DNA of 64,000 bases from Cerasicoccus sp. TK19100. Lineage in GTDB: Bacteria; Verrucomicrobiota; Verrucomicrobiia; Opitutales; Cerasicoccaceae. A model generated the notes under the pieces. It saw only the letters and a program-made list of their open reading frames with translations, did not search any database and was not told where the DNA came from. The stretch's first letter is position 1. Each line of letters begins with the position of its first letter. Shown here one piece after another: positions 45,282 through 54,366 of the stretch. The stretch spans positions 496,001 to 560,000 of the forward strand of contig NZ_JAPWDU010000003.1 in assembly GCF_027257155.1 (NCBI RefSeq), written 5' to 3'. Made by a program: the position numbers and the translations under genes.

Positions 45282-46934
45282 ATGGCAGAGGCATCGCAGG
45301 CTCAACCGGTATCCCGTGCTCGTTGGTGGGCGGCGGTTGTGCTGTGGGCCGTTAGTTGGCCGCTGGGTTGGTTGATTGGCGGCGAGTCGGGGCGCTTGCT
45401 GCCCGCGCTTTGGCCCAGCATCGTGGCGCTGGGGGTGGTTTACCTGACGCGGAATGCGCTGCTCGGGCTGGTGGCCGGGGCCGTTGGCGGGGCGGTCATT
45501 TTGTCTGACGGGCGGCCACGGACGGCGTTTCTCTCGCTGATGGGCGATCACTTTGCCCCGCATTTTACCAGCGAGTGGAAGATGAGCGCGGTCGCCTTTA
45601 CCCTGTTGTTGGGCGGGTTCGCGGCGGTGCTGGAGCGCAGTGGCGGGCTGGAGTATTTTTTGCGGCGATTCCTGCTGCGTGGCGGCGAAAGCCCGAAGCG
45701 GCTGCAAGCGGGCGCAGCGGGGCTGGGGCTGGTGTGCTTTTTTGACGGCCTCGCTAATAGTGTGCTCGTGGGGCGGCTCGTCAGCCCGATGGGCGAGCGG
45801 CACGGCGTGTCGCGGGTTAAGCTGGCCTACATCGCTGATTCGACCAGCTCGGCCGTGGCCTGTGTGGCGTTTCTTTCGACCTGGATTGCCTACCAGCTCT
45901 CGATGATCCGCGAGGGCTTCGCGCAGATCGGCGAGGAGACGAACCCCTACGCGTGGTTCTTGCGTTCGCTGCCGTATAACTACTACTGCTGGTTTACGCT
46001 GCTGATGGTGGCGCTGGTGATCTTCCGCAATTTCAACCCCGGGCCCATGGGTGCCTACGAGCGGTCAGCCCGGGAAAACATCGGCCATGGCAAGACATCC
46101 GCGCCGGAATCGACCGCCAAGGCTGGCGGGCTGGTCTTCTGCGCAATCAGTCTCGGCAGCCTTCTGCTCACGCTGCTCATCGGCCTCTATGGCTTTGGGC
46201 TGCCCAGTGCACTGGGAGAGGGGGCCGCGTATTTTCCGATAACCGCCGACAAGCTGACCGCTGCCTTTGGCAGTACTGCCGGGGCTTTCGTGTTGGTCTT
46301 TGGCGGGACGATTGCCTCACTGATCGCTCTCGGGCTGTTCCCGATGAGCGGGCGCAGCTACCCCGAGGCGGGCCGTGCGTTTGGTGCCGGGGTGAAGCAC
46401 CTGCTCGCGCCGGTGACGATCCTGGTGGGCGCGTGGATGCTGAGCTCGACCCTGTCTGCGCTCAATACGGGGGATTTGCTCGGAGAGCTGGTCGGGGCCT
46501 GGGCACCGCTGTCGCTGCTGCCGGTGATTATTTTCCTCTTTGGCGCGTTGATCTCGTTTTCCACCGGCACTTCCTGGGGGACCATGGGCATCCTGATGCC
46601 GCTGGCGATCCCGCTGATTGCCAACCACCCGGATGCCGTTAACGCCGACTTGGCTCCGTTCTACGCGGCGGCCGTGGGGGCGGTGTTCAGTGGGGCGGTT
46701 TTTGGCGACCACTGCTCGCCGATTAGTGACACGACGCTGGTCAGCTCGATCACCTGCGATGTCGCGCCGCACGACCACGTGCGCACACAGCTGCCCTTTG
46801 CGCTGATGTCGGCGCTGGCGGCCGCATTATTGGGCTTTATACCCGGCGGGTTTGGGCTGGCTCCCTGGATTGGTCTGGCCTTGGGCGGTGCTGCCTTGAT
46901 TAGCGTGACCTTTATAATTAAGCCTGCCCGCTGA
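45282..46934 (+). CDS. NhaC-family Na+/H+ antiporter
   Basis: About 550 aa, many hydrophobic segments. FDGLANSVLVGRLVSPMGE, STSSAVACVAFLSTW and FGDHCSPISDTTLVSS are the NhaC signature regions. Start ATG at 45282 is six bases after a TTG alternative. Exchanges Na+ (or an organic acid) for H+. 51 bases follow the glmM stop; no obvious terminator. Confidence 0.88.
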   Translation: MAEASQAQPVSRARWWAAVVLWAVSWPLGWLIGGESGRLLPALWPSIVALGVVYLTRNALLGLVAGAVGGAVILSDGRPRTAFLSLMGDHFAPHFTSEWKMSAVAFTLLLGGFAAVLERSGGLEYFLRRFLLRGGESPKRLQAGAAGLGLVCFFDGLANSVLVGRLVSPMGERHGVSRVKLAYIADSTSSAVACVAFLSTWIAYQLSMIREGFAQIGEETNPYAWFLRSLPYNYYCWFTLLMVALVIFRNFNPGPMGAYERSARENIGHGKTSAPESTAKAGGLVFCAISLGSLLLTLLIGLYGFGLPSALGEGAAYFPITADKLTAAFGSTAGAFVLVFGGTIASLIALGLFPMSGRSYPEAGRAFGAGVKHLLAPVTILVGAWMLSSTLSALNTGDLLGELVGAWAPLSLLPVIIFLFGALISFSTGTSWGTMGILMPLAIPLIANHPDAVNADLAPFYAAAVGAVFSGAVFGDHCSPISDTTLVSSITCDVAPHDHVRTQLPFALMSALAAALLGFIPGGFGLAPWIGLALGGAALISVTFIIKPAR

Positions 46935-46971
46935 CGCCTCCCGCATTGCCATTGCCGGAAATTTTGTTTTC

Positions 46972-48549
46972 ATGAGCACTGTGAAACTTACCCGGCTGCT
47001 TTGCTTAACCTCGATCCTTGGGATGGGCTTGGTTGGTTGTTCCCGTCCCGGACCCAACAGCGCGTTGCGGCCACGCGCCGATGACCGGGCTGAGTCGATT
47101 CGCGCGCAGTATATCGACCGGGAGGCAACGGTCGAGGCGTCCATGGAAGACCGAATCGCCTATCAGCCGCAGCCGCTGGATGAGTATTTGCGGCGGCAGT
47201 TGCTGCTGGGGCCAGAGTCATTAACCAAGCTGCCCGAGGGGAAAACGCGCGAGGAGTCCCTGGCGGATAACCGGCATTTCATCGCGAAGCATGTCGAAGA
47301 GCCGAACTGGACGGACAATCTCGTGGTTGCCCAAGCGTGCCTGGCCCTGCTGGAGGACGCCATTTTACTCGGGCAAAAGCCGGGTGACGAGGATTACGAG
47401 CAGGCGATAACCTGGCTGACGGAGATTATCAACGCCTCCGGCCGCTTCGCCGAGCGACCCGGTCCCGTCCTTGAGTGGGATACCATTAACGCCGCGTTGA
47501 TCCGTGCTGCCTATCGGTCATCTCTGATTGGTGACAACCGACTTAAGGACCAGACGTACTTTGCCTTTCTGCCGCTGTGGTACATGCATCATTTGCAACC
47601 AAGCAGAGAGGATGGGTCCTATGAAACGCTTCTGGCGCTGATCAACAACTCGCTGATTGACCAGAGCCTGCTTTACCCGTCGGCCGATATCAAGTGGTGG
47701 CTGGAGACTATTCCCGAGGAGCCGGTGAACTCAGCCTTAATCCCACCAGCGCTGGCCGCGGTCGAGATCCCTGAGGATTTTACGCCTCCGCCGCCGTTTG
47801 CCGTTTATCCGCGTGCGGCAGTGCTCTTCTGGCGTTCCAACTGGGCTCCAGGCGCGGATGGGTTGGTGGTGTATGGTGCCCTTGATGACGATCTCAGCAC
47901 ATTCGAGCGCGCTGGACAGGTTGAGTGGATTGCGCACGGCGACCCGGTGTTGATTCAGGCAGCCCAAGCGTCGGAAGTCGTTGCGGTCGAGGCCAAGCCA
48001 AATCCCGACGGCGAGCTTACCCCGCAGTTCATTCCGAAATACAGCACGATGCTCATCGGTGACAACTTGCCTAAACCAGGGCGGGCACCGATCATTGCCC
48101 GTGACTTGAACGCGCTCGGTGGCAATCTTCGCGTGGATGGCTCGGCGATCTACCCGGAGTTGAGCCTCTGGCATCGTGATTTATTCTGGGAAGCCGGCGG
48201 CGAGCTTCGCATCATCGACACCGTGCGTTTTGACTTCGGTCAACGCGACCGGACGAGCTTTTACTGGCATCTCAGCGCCACTGAGCCGGTGACGATCGAG
48301 ACCGACCGCTCCCGCTCGATTGTGGAGTGGGGCGAAAATGCGATCGTCTTTCAGGGCAACTCCTTGCTGGACCTGGAGCAGTTTCTCGTGCCCGACTCGG
48401 AAACGGGCGACGGTGTGCACGTCGTCATCCGGCTGAGAACGATTGGGCGCCCGCATTCACTGCGCCTGCTGACCCGCGTCCTGCCCCGCGAAGCCCCGGA
48501 AGAGGTGGCGGAAACTGACGCCAGTTCGCCGGAACCGATAGACAACTAA
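46972..48549 (+). CDS. Large lipoprotein of unknown function
   Basis: 525 aa. MSTVKLTRLLCLTSILGMGLVGC is a lipoprotein signal. The body has no recognised domain: aromatic- and Asp-rich, with LWHRDLFWEAGGELRIIDTVRFDF and IVEWGENAIVFQGNSLLDL late in the protein. Overlaps the convergent FkbM gene by four bases. Possibly an outer-membrane surface protein. Confidence 0.6.
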   Translation: MSTVKLTRLLCLTSILGMGLVGCSRPGPNSALRPRADDRAESIRAQYIDREATVEASMEDRIAYQPQPLDEYLRRQLLLGPESLTKLPEGKTREESLADNRHFIAKHVEEPNWTDNLVVAQACLALLEDAILLGQKPGDEDYEQAITWLTEIINASGRFAERPGPVLEWDTINAALIRAAYRSSLIGDNRLKDQTYFAFLPLWYMHHLQPSREDGSYETLLALINNSLIDQSLLYPSADIKWWLETIPEEPVNSALIPPALAAVEIPEDFTPPPPFAVYPRAAVLFWRSNWAPGADGLVVYGALDDDLSTFERAGQVEWIAHGDPVLIQAAQASEVVAVEAKPNPDGELTPQFIPKYSTMLIGDNLPKPGRAPIIARDLNALGGNLRVDGSAIYPELSLWHRDLFWEAGGELRIIDTVRFDFGQRDRTSFYWHLSATEPVTIETDRSRSIVEWGENAIVFQGNSLLDLEQFLVPDSETGDGVHVVIRLRTIGRPHSLRLLTRVLPREAPEEVAETDASSPEPIDN

Positions 48550-49313
48550 GCGCGCGAGAATAACGCGGTGCCGATGTGGGCGCTGAGGGCGATTTCGCCT
48601 TGGCCCTTTTCGCTGGAGGCGTCGACGAAGGCAAAGCCCAGTTTTTCGAGTTTGGCTTTTAGCTCCAGGCCGGGCTGTTCGGGCTCGTGCCACTCGATCA
48701 GGAGGTGCTTGGCCTTGGCGGCGAGCCAATCGCCCCAGTGTTCCAGCAGGATGGCCTCGGCCCCTTCGATGTCGATTTTCACCAAGTCAATCTGCTCACC
48801 GAGCTTGGCGGCGAGCTTGTCCAGGTCGGCCACGGGGCGGGTGACCTTCTTCCCGCGTGAGCCGAGGGAGGTCAGGCGGGATTTATGCGAAGTTTTGCCC
48901 TCGTAGAAGTCGATTGTCGCCACGCCGCGGGGGCCGACAGCGGCTTCAACCAGCTCCAGCTTGGTCTCGGGCTTGCTGATGGCAATCGCGTCGCGCGCGG
49001 CGGAGAGCGCCTCGGCGTTGGCATCGATCAGCACGGCCTGGCGTGGGGCAGCCCAGCCGTTTTTGCGGGCGGTGGACTCCATCAGCAGGCTAAACATCCC
49101 GCAGTTGCAACCGAGGTCGAGCCAGTTGGCCACAGGGCCGATTTTGGCGATAAAGGGGTCGTATTCTCCCTCGATGAAAATTTCGCGCAGGATGAGGAAG
49201 TCGCCGCGATTGCGCAGGACCACGGTGCAGCCCGGCCCGAGCTCCAGTTGGAGATTGGTCCAGGGGAAAAGGCGCCAGGCCAGCGAGCGCTTCAGGTCAT
49301 CCAAGGCTTTCAT
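48546..49313 (-). CDS. FkbM-family methyltransferase
   Basis: 255 aa. SAM-binding motif NWLDLGCNCGMFSLL, an acidic second-strand end VLIDANAEAL, and the FkbM hallmark LVKIDIEGAEAILLEHW. Methylates a sugar or polyketide in known cases; target unknown. The next gene on the plus strand starts 209 bases away; that gap shows no clear promoter beyond an AT-rich stretch. Confidence 0.85.
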   Translation of the reverse strand: MKALDDLKRSLAWRLFPWTNLQLELGPGCTVVLRNRGDFLILREIFIEGEYDPFIAKIGPVANWLDLGCNCGMFSLLMESTARKNGWAAPRQAVLIDANAEALSAARDAIAISKPETKLELVEAAVGPRGVATIDFYEGKTSHKSRLTSLGSRGKKVTRPVADLDKLAAKLGEQIDLVKIDIEGAEAILLEHWGDWLAAKAKHLLIEWHEPEQPGLELKAKLEKLGFAFVDASSEKGQGEIALSAHIGTALFSRA

Positions 49314-49521
49314 GAGCTACGTTAATGGGGGCGTGGCCTGATGATGGCAAGTCCAAGCATTTTCGGAACGGCAGCCGGAAATTCGGGTCTATAAAAATGA
49401 ACCAGCGGGGCGACCCGGTATGCCAATTGCTCAGTTACATTCGGCGGCAAACTGCATTTGAATGTTGATTTTCCGGCTTACTTCTTCAAATTAACACCTA
49501 ACCCGAGAGGGCCAACCCATC

Positions 49522-50208
49522 ATGAGTGCTCACGATTTCGATAATTCATCCGACGGAGATTGGGAAAACAGCGAAGAACTGAGTTGGAACGAATTTGATT
49601 GGCAGCGCTACCTCAAGCAAAACGAGAAGGAAATCGCGGAGTTTTTGGGGCATTATCACCGCCTCAAGCACAAGCCCGGCCACCTCGACGAAATTGCCCA
49701 GCTGATGCGCTGGGAAGTCGAAGACTGGAGCGGTGCTGATTTTGACGATTCCGACGAAGACTTCGAGCAAGAGGAAAAGGACGCAATCGACGCCAGTGAT
49801 TTCGACCCTTACTCCGTGCACAAGCACCCGGTCTACATAGTCAGCCACGGCCTTTACCAACACCTCTTTCACTGCTGGGAGCATTTCCTGACGCAGTCCA
49901 AGGGCACCGTTGACGCTGTCATGGGAGCGCGTTTTGCCTCCAGCCTGCACGCGGGCGAGTTCAATGCCGTTATGGGCATCAATGCGCTCGACATGGGCGA
50001 CTTCAATTTGGCCGTGTGCCACCTGAAAAACGGCCTCGCCGCGGTCAACCACACCATGGCCGTCCTGCAGGAAGTCCGTTGCGAAAACGTGCGCCTGCTC
50101 CAGGCCTTCCAGGGTGAAGTGCTCCAGGTGCTCTTTGACCTGCGCGACCTCTGGCTCCGCGTCATGAACGACTGCCGCGAAGAAGAACGCCGCCACAAGG
50201 AGCGGTAA
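49522..50208 (+). CDS. Unknown acidic cytoplasmic protein
   Basis: 228 aa, no signal peptide. An acidic N-terminal region (SDGDWENSEELSWNEFDW) and later acidic stretch (DDSDEDFEQEEKD) precede a helical C-terminal domain (about 110-220) with HLFHCWEHFLTQSKGTVDAVMGARFASSLH. A GAGAGGG-like ribosome site lies upstream. No family recognised. It is followed by a stop-proximal hairpin and then the PhoD-like gene. Confidence 0.6.
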   Translation: MSAHDFDNSSDGDWENSEELSWNEFDWQRYLKQNEKEIAEFLGHYHRLKHKPGHLDEIAQLMRWEVEDWSGADFDDSDEDFEQEEKDAIDASDFDPYSVHKHPVYIVSHGLYQHLFHCWEHFLTQSKGTVDAVMGARFASSLHAGEFNAVMGINALDMGDFNLAVCHLKNGLAAVNHTMAVLQEVRCENVRLLQAFQGEVLQVLFDLRDLWLRVMNDCREEERRHKER

Positions 50209-50225
50209 GCCAGCCGGAGGCTGGC
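50209..50225 (+). terminator. Hairpin after the acidic unknown gene
   Basis: GCCAGCC-GGA-GGCTGGC, immediately after the stop codon, same 15-mer core as at 29279. No T run. Confidence 0.4.
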
Positions 50226-50412
50226 GTTGGAAGGTTTGAAAAGTTCGAAGGTTGGAACGTTCGAAAGGTTAGAATGTTGTACGTTGGAACGTTTGGCGGA
50301 TGATCTCGGTCTGAGTGGATTGTTGTAGATTCTCGGGCGGAAGCTTGCGTTTGGGCGAATTGATCGTTGCCAGAACATTCGAACCTCCAAACATTCATAC
50401 CTTCAAACTTCC
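50226..50412. repeat. GTTTGAA/TTCGAAC-type repeated arms
   Basis: A cluster of short GTTCGAAGG, GTTGGAACGTT and GAATGTT motifs at the left (50226-50295) is mirrored at the right (50371-50412). The middle looks unremarkable. Occupies most of the 222-bp gap; no gene is supported. Confidence 0.5.
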
Positions 50413-50430
50413 CATTTTCGACTTTCCATT

Positions 50431-51759
50431 ATGGCGATTAAACCCCGTTGCTTTTTCACACTTTTCCTCGCGTTGGCTTTAGGCCTGGCCGCGCATGCCG
50501 TGCAAATTGCGTCCGGGCCGATGGTCGGCGCGCCGGAGATGCGGGCCATGCCGCTGTGGGTGCAGCTGGATGGTCCCGCCAAAGTGTCCTTCGCCTACTG
50601 GCCGCAGGGACAGACCGGCGAACGCCAAACGACCACCCCGCAAGATGCCACGGAGGACAACGCCTTCGTGGTCGAGTCGATGGCCGGCCCGCTGACGCCC
50701 GGAACCGTTTACGAGTACGAGGTGCTTATTGACGGGCGCAAGGCGTCGGTTGATGCCGAGACGAAGTTCAAGACGTCGCCGTTTTACACCGACCGCGCGC
50801 CGCCACCGGACTTCACCGTAGCCCTTGGTTCGGGCAACTACGTGAACGAGGCCGCCTACGATCCGCTCAACCGCACACCGGGCGGCGGCTACGAAATCTT
50901 TCTCGCGATCCAGGCCAAGCAGCCGGACCTGATGATCTGGGCCGGTAACAGCGTCCACCTGCGCGAGCCCGACTGGGGTTCGCGCCCGGGCATGCTGGCG
51001 CGCTACTCGAAGAACCGCGCACAGCCCGAGCTGCAGCCACTGCTGGCTTCCGTGCCGCAAGTTGCCGCCGTCGGCCAAGGCGAGTTTGGCGCGCCGCACG
51101 CGGGCAAAAACTTTCGCAACCGCGAGGATGCGCAGGATGTGTTTCAGCTGTTTTGGGCCAATCCGCCGACGGTGAACGGCCTCGACAGCCTGGGCACCAC
51201 CGTTCGCTATGGTGACGCCGAGTTCTTCCTGCTCGATGACCGATCGAACCGCGATGTCAGCCACGATCTGGAGAAATTCCGTGCGATCCTGGGCAAGGCG
51301 CAGGTGGATTGGTTACGGCAGGCGCTGCGCGAAAGCACGGCGGATTTCAAGGTGATCGTTACCGGCTCCTCCGCGCTTAGCCCCTCGAAGTCCGAGCTCA
51401 ATCACAAGCTGGCCGAGTCCGAGCGCGACGACATGCTGGAGCTGATTAAGGGCGACCGCATCGGCGGGCTGGTCTTCGTTTGCGGCGGTAAGGACTTTGG
51501 CGAGCTCACTAAAATGGTCCGCGCCAATGCGCCCGACGTTTATGAGCTGAGCCTGGGCCCGCTAACGGCGCGCCCCACCGACTCCACCCGCGAGCTGAAC
51601 TTCTACCGCGTGCCCAGCACCTCGACCTTCCAGCGCCAGTTCGCGCTGATGAAGTTTCACGGTGCTGAGAATGACCGCCAACTGACCGTCACGGTTTACA
51701 ACGGCCTCGGCGATCAGTTGTGGACGCAGACGCTCGCGCTGAGCAGCATGCAATTTTAA
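50431..51759 (+). CDS. PhoD-like protein lacking metal-site residues
   Basis: 442 aa with a signal peptide (MAIKPRCFFTLFLALALGLAAHA). An N-terminal Ig-like domain (about 25-115) and a PhoD-type catalytic domain are recognisable by position: the D-x-I-Y-x-D motif place reads LMIWAGNSVHLREPDW, the DDHD place reads VAAVGQGEFGAPHAG, and the GDxH place reads VCGGKDFGELTK. The acidic and His ligands expected there are missing. So it is a relative of alkaline phosphatase D without its metal site, or a diverged pseudoenzyme. Confidence 0.65.
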   Translation: MAIKPRCFFTLFLALALGLAAHAVQIASGPMVGAPEMRAMPLWVQLDGPAKVSFAYWPQGQTGERQTTTPQDATEDNAFVVESMAGPLTPGTVYEYEVLIDGRKASVDAETKFKTSPFYTDRAPPPDFTVALGSGNYVNEAAYDPLNRTPGGGYEIFLAIQAKQPDLMIWAGNSVHLREPDWGSRPGMLARYSKNRAQPELQPLLASVPQVAAVGQGEFGAPHAGKNFRNREDAQDVFQLFWANPPTVNGLDSLGTTVRYGDAEFFLLDDRSNRDVSHDLEKFRAILGKAQVDWLRQALRESTADFKVIVTGSSALSPSKSELNHKLAESERDDMLELIKGDRIGGLVFVCGGKDFGELTKMVRANAPDVYELSLGPLTARPTDSTRELNFYRVPSTSTFQRQFALMKFHGAENDRQLTVTVYNGLGDQLWTQTLALSSMQF

Positions 51760-51829
51760 ATGACAGCCGGGCGGGGCGAACGTGGAAGTTCGCGATCCGT
51801 TTGGCACCTCAATTTCTTTAGCAAATACT

Positions 51830-52393
51830 ATGGCAACTCCCGTAAATCCCTTTGCCGGCATCAATCCGGATTTAGTTAAGAAAAACGCGGGCAAGGCCCA
51901 GATGGCGGGCATTATCCTGATCGTGCTCGGCGTGCTGGCGGTCATGTTGCCGGGGCTGTTTTCGCTCGGGCTGGAGTTGTTTCTGGGCTGGCTGATCATC
52001 CTGGCCGGCTTCACCCAGATCGCCGCCGCGTTCTCGCACAAGGGCGTGCATGGGCAGGGTTGGGCGCTGCTCAACGGCGTGTTCGCAGTCATCGCAGGGG
52101 GGCTTCTCGTGGCCAAGCCAGTGCTGGGTGTCATCGCCCTGACCGCGCTACTAGGGATTTTCTACGCAGTCGACGGCGTCTTTAAAATCATCGCTTCGAT
52201 CCAGGCTCCGAGCCAGCCCGGCCGCGGTCTTGTGCTGATCAATGGCGTCTTCGGCCTGATCATTGCCGGTATTGCCTTCTCCGAATGGCCCTCAGCGGCG
52301 CACTGGTTCATCGGCATCATGGTGGGCGTCAATTTTCTCATGGTCGGCATGACCTTGCTCAGCCTAGCCACCGCTGCGAAGAAAAGCGTGTAG
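51830..52393 (+). CDS. HdeD-family (DUF308) membrane protein
   Basis: 187 aa from ATG at 51830. Six hydrophobic helices with internal duplication: GIILIVLGVLAVMLPGLFSLG, FLGWLIILAGFTQIAAAF, then LLNGVFAVIAGGLLVAKPVLG. Family members help acid or other stress tolerance in some bacteria; function here unassigned. Downstream is double-hairpin copy 2. Confidence 0.8.
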   Translation: MATPVNPFAGINPDLVKKNAGKAQMAGIILIVLGVLAVMLPGLFSLGLELFLGWLIILAGFTQIAAAFSHKGVHGQGWALLNGVFAVIAGGLLVAKPVLGVIALTALLGIFYAVDGVFKIIASIQAPSQPGRGLVLINGVFGLIIAGIAFSEWPSAAHWFIGIMVGVNFLMVGMTLLSLATAAKKSV

Positions 52394-52425
52394 CCCAGCG
52401 TTCTGCTGGACCGTGGTTAGTTAGG

Positions 52426-52571
52426 AGGTGGCGGCCGGTGTCCCTACCGGCCAGAGGCGAGTTCGAGTAGAGGGAATCCGTCCGCGCTAAGCCTATATCC
52501 GCGAAACATGTTTTCGCTAATCACGACTCTTTGCCTACATGATGGCCGATAAGGATATCGGCCGCCACCTT
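52426..52571. repeat. Double-hairpin element, copy 2
   Basis: 146 bp. Left hairpin GGCCGGT/ACCGGCC, right hairpin GGCCGAT/ATCGGCC. Same outer AGGTGGCGGCC...GGCCGCCACCT ends as copies 1 and 3. It fills most of the 209-bp gap. Confidence 0.85.
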
Positions 52572-52602
52572 CGAATTCGTGGCGATGACGCATTTTGCCA
52601 GC

Positions 52603-53031
52603 CTAATTCTTGCTCGATGCTTCGTTGCCGGGTGGATTGAGGCGGCGGGATTTGGGCTCAAAGGGTTGCAGGAAGGCTTCGCGGAAATCGTAGCCGCCGG
52701 CGAAGTCCTCGGGCTGGTCGTTTTCGGTTTTGCCCAGCACGCCCCATTCGACGAGGTTAAAGACGATGTCGCCAAAGTCCTCGCAGCGCTTCACGCCCCA
52801 GTGGCTGAGCAGCGTGTAGGCGAGGGGGCCATACTGGTCGAGCGCATAATCGCGGATGCCGGAGAGCAGCTCATGCCCGGAAACATGGCGCGTTTCGCGC
52901 TCGGGCTCTTCCTTGAGGGACTTGATGGTGTGATCCAGCCCAAGCCGCACAAAGTGGTAGGCCCCGGCTTCAAAGCGCGAGTCCTCTTTGCGTATCAGCG
53001 ATACGACTTCATCAAAATCCTTCGAGGGCAT
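52603..53031 (-). CDS. Minf_1886-type protein (Verrucomicrobia/Planctomycetes-restricted)
   Basis: 142 aa. Sequence features include FEAGAYHFVRLGLDHTIKSL, RHVSGHELLSGIRDYALDQYGPLAYTLLSHWGVKRCEDFGDIVFNLVE. The HVSGxELLxGIRxYA core is the lineage-restricted family I know as TIGR04138 (Verruc_Plancto-restricted). No biochemical role known. Good phylogenetic marker for this window. Confidence 0.85.
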   Translation of the reverse strand: MPSKDFDEVVSLIRKEDSRFEAGAYHFVRLGLDHTIKSLKEEPERETRHVSGHELLSGIRDYALDQYGPLAYTLLSHWGVKRCEDFGDIVFNLVEWGVLGKTENDQPEDFAGGYDFREAFLQPFEPKSRRLNPPGNEASSKN

Positions 53032-53112
53032 GGCTCACTAATCAAAATCCTCCCGGCTTCGGGGTCAAGGCCAAGCGCGGGATTGCTGGGGGGCGGATAC
53101 TTGTAATTCAGA

Positions 53113-53373
53113 TCAGCTATCCGCGCGAATGATTTCGAAGACTTTAACTTCTTTCACGGCGTGGTCAGGATAATAGCCGACGGCATAGGCACCAATTAAC
53201 TTTGTGAAAATGGTGCGTCCTTCACGGTCAGTTTCGGGGAAGTCGCCCTCCTGGAACGGGTCCTCCGCCAGCGAGCGAATGAAGCTCCGAATCTCGTGCT
53301 TGTCCTTAGAGCGCAAGGTCATCAATACGTCGATTGCCTCATCATCGACGAAGATTTGGTAAGCGCTGCTCAT
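53113..53373 (-). CDS. RelE-like toxin of TA pair 2
   Basis: 86 aa. YQIFVDDEAIDVLMTL at the start and TKLIGAYAVGYYPDHAVKEVKVFEI at the end fit the RelE/ParE fold loosely. It overlaps the antitoxin by four bases (ATGA). Residue matches are weaker than for the pair at 32558. Confidence 0.6.
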   Translation of the reverse strand: MSSAYQIFVDDEAIDVLMTLRSKDKHEIRSFIRSLAEDPFQEGDFPETDREGRTIFTKLIGAYAVGYYPDHAVKEVKVFEIIRADS

Positions 53374-53564
53374 TCACAACCGAGGCGCTTTTCCATTTCT
53401 TCAAGGCTAACCCATTTTGTGTCCTTTGAGTCCAGTTTATCTGCGATCCTCGCAGGCCGTTCGGGGTCCATCACCCGGCGAAGCTGGAGAATGTAGCTGG
53501 TTAGCTCCTGAAGAGCGGGGGCCTCCATGCGCCTTAACTCTTCTTTGATTTCCTGAACTGACAT
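53370..53564 (-). CDS. Antitoxin of TA pair 2
   Basis: 64 aa. MSVQEIKEELRRMEAPALQELTSYILQLRR is a short helical segment typical of small antitoxin-like DNA-binding proteins; a Lys/Glu-rich tail follows. Antitoxin-then-toxin order on the minus strand supports the call. Confidence 0.6.
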   Translation of the reverse strand: MSVQEIKEELRRMEAPALQELTSYILQLRRVMDPERPARIADKLDSKDTKWVSLEEMEKRLGCE

Positions 53565-53674
53565 GGAAACAAGTTTATCCTCAGTTGGCCTTGCTGCAAG
53601 TGCAGAACTGCATGAGGCGTTGGGTGATTCGCAGATGAATCTAGGCCAGAAACTCTCTCAAATCAAGGCCACCC

Positions 53675-54046
53675 TCACCAGAACTTCGAGATGAAATACC
53701 GATTGTTGGCGACGCGGCGGTAGCCCCATTCGCTGAGGGCGCGGAAGAGGCGGCTTTTTTCGTAAAAGCGCTTCGTCCAGCGCCAGCCGGGGGCGTGAGC
53801 GAGGGCGCGGTAGATGGCCTCAGCGGAGTGGTAGATGCCGCCATCGGGCTCGACGAGGTGCACGGCTTTTTCGAGCTCGGCTTCGGGGATTTCGGGGAAG
53901 CGCTTGAGCATCGTCTGGTAGGCGGCGTAGTCGATCTGGTCGCCAGTGCGGCGCTGGAGGCGTTGGGCTGAGCGTTTGCAAAAGCCGCAATCCCCGTCCC
54001 ACAGCATGAGCGGTTTGTCCGGCGGCGATTGCACGCGTTGCGTCAT
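53675..54046 (-). CDS. DCC-family thiol oxidoreductase (DUF393)
   Basis: 123 aa. The name-giving D-x-x-C-x-x-C motif is WDGDCGFCKRSAQRL near the N-terminus, in a thioredoxin-like small domain; C-terminal WGYRRVANNRYFISKFW is also typical. Predicted thiol-disulfide redox; substrate unknown. Confidence 0.85.
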   Translation of the reverse strand: MTQRVQSPPDKPLMLWDGDCGFCKRSAQRLQRRTGDQIDYAAYQTMLKRFPEIPEAELEKAVHLVEPDGGIYHSAEAIYRALAHAPGWRWTKRFYEKSRLFRALSEWGYRRVANNRYFISKFW

Positions 54047-54121
54047 GCGGGCAATGTGGAGGCCGGGCCAGAATTTGTCGAATGAAGATGCCGGGTGGGG
54101 TAATCATTGCGGAAAATTTCC

Positions 54122-54272
54122 AGGGTGGCGGCCGATATCCTTATCGGCCAGAGCCTGTAACAAACAGATGGAGTAGGTCCGTTGCTGAGGCTATATCCGT
54201 CAAGAGTTACTTTCAGCCAATCATTTAGGTTCGAACTCGCCCCTGGCCGATAGGGATATCGGCCGCCACCTT
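54122..54272. repeat. Double-hairpin element, copy 3
   Basis: 151 bp. Both hairpins use GGCCGAT/ATCGGCC arms; outer GGTGGCGGCC/GGCCGCCACC as in the other copies. It sits in the 320-bp gap before the cytochrome gene; the rest of the gap shows no gene. Confidence 0.85.
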
Positions 54273-54366
54273 ATTGTGTTTACTGGCGGTGCAGCCCGGT
54301 GAGGTGATATTGTCGCTTTGCAATTTATTGAACACTGCCTTAATTGTGAGGTCACGTTGATTGCCC

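Noticed and set aside
49314-49521. 23-codon ORF in the gap after the FkbM gene
   Set aside because: No ribosome site or likeness to a leader peptide; not supported.
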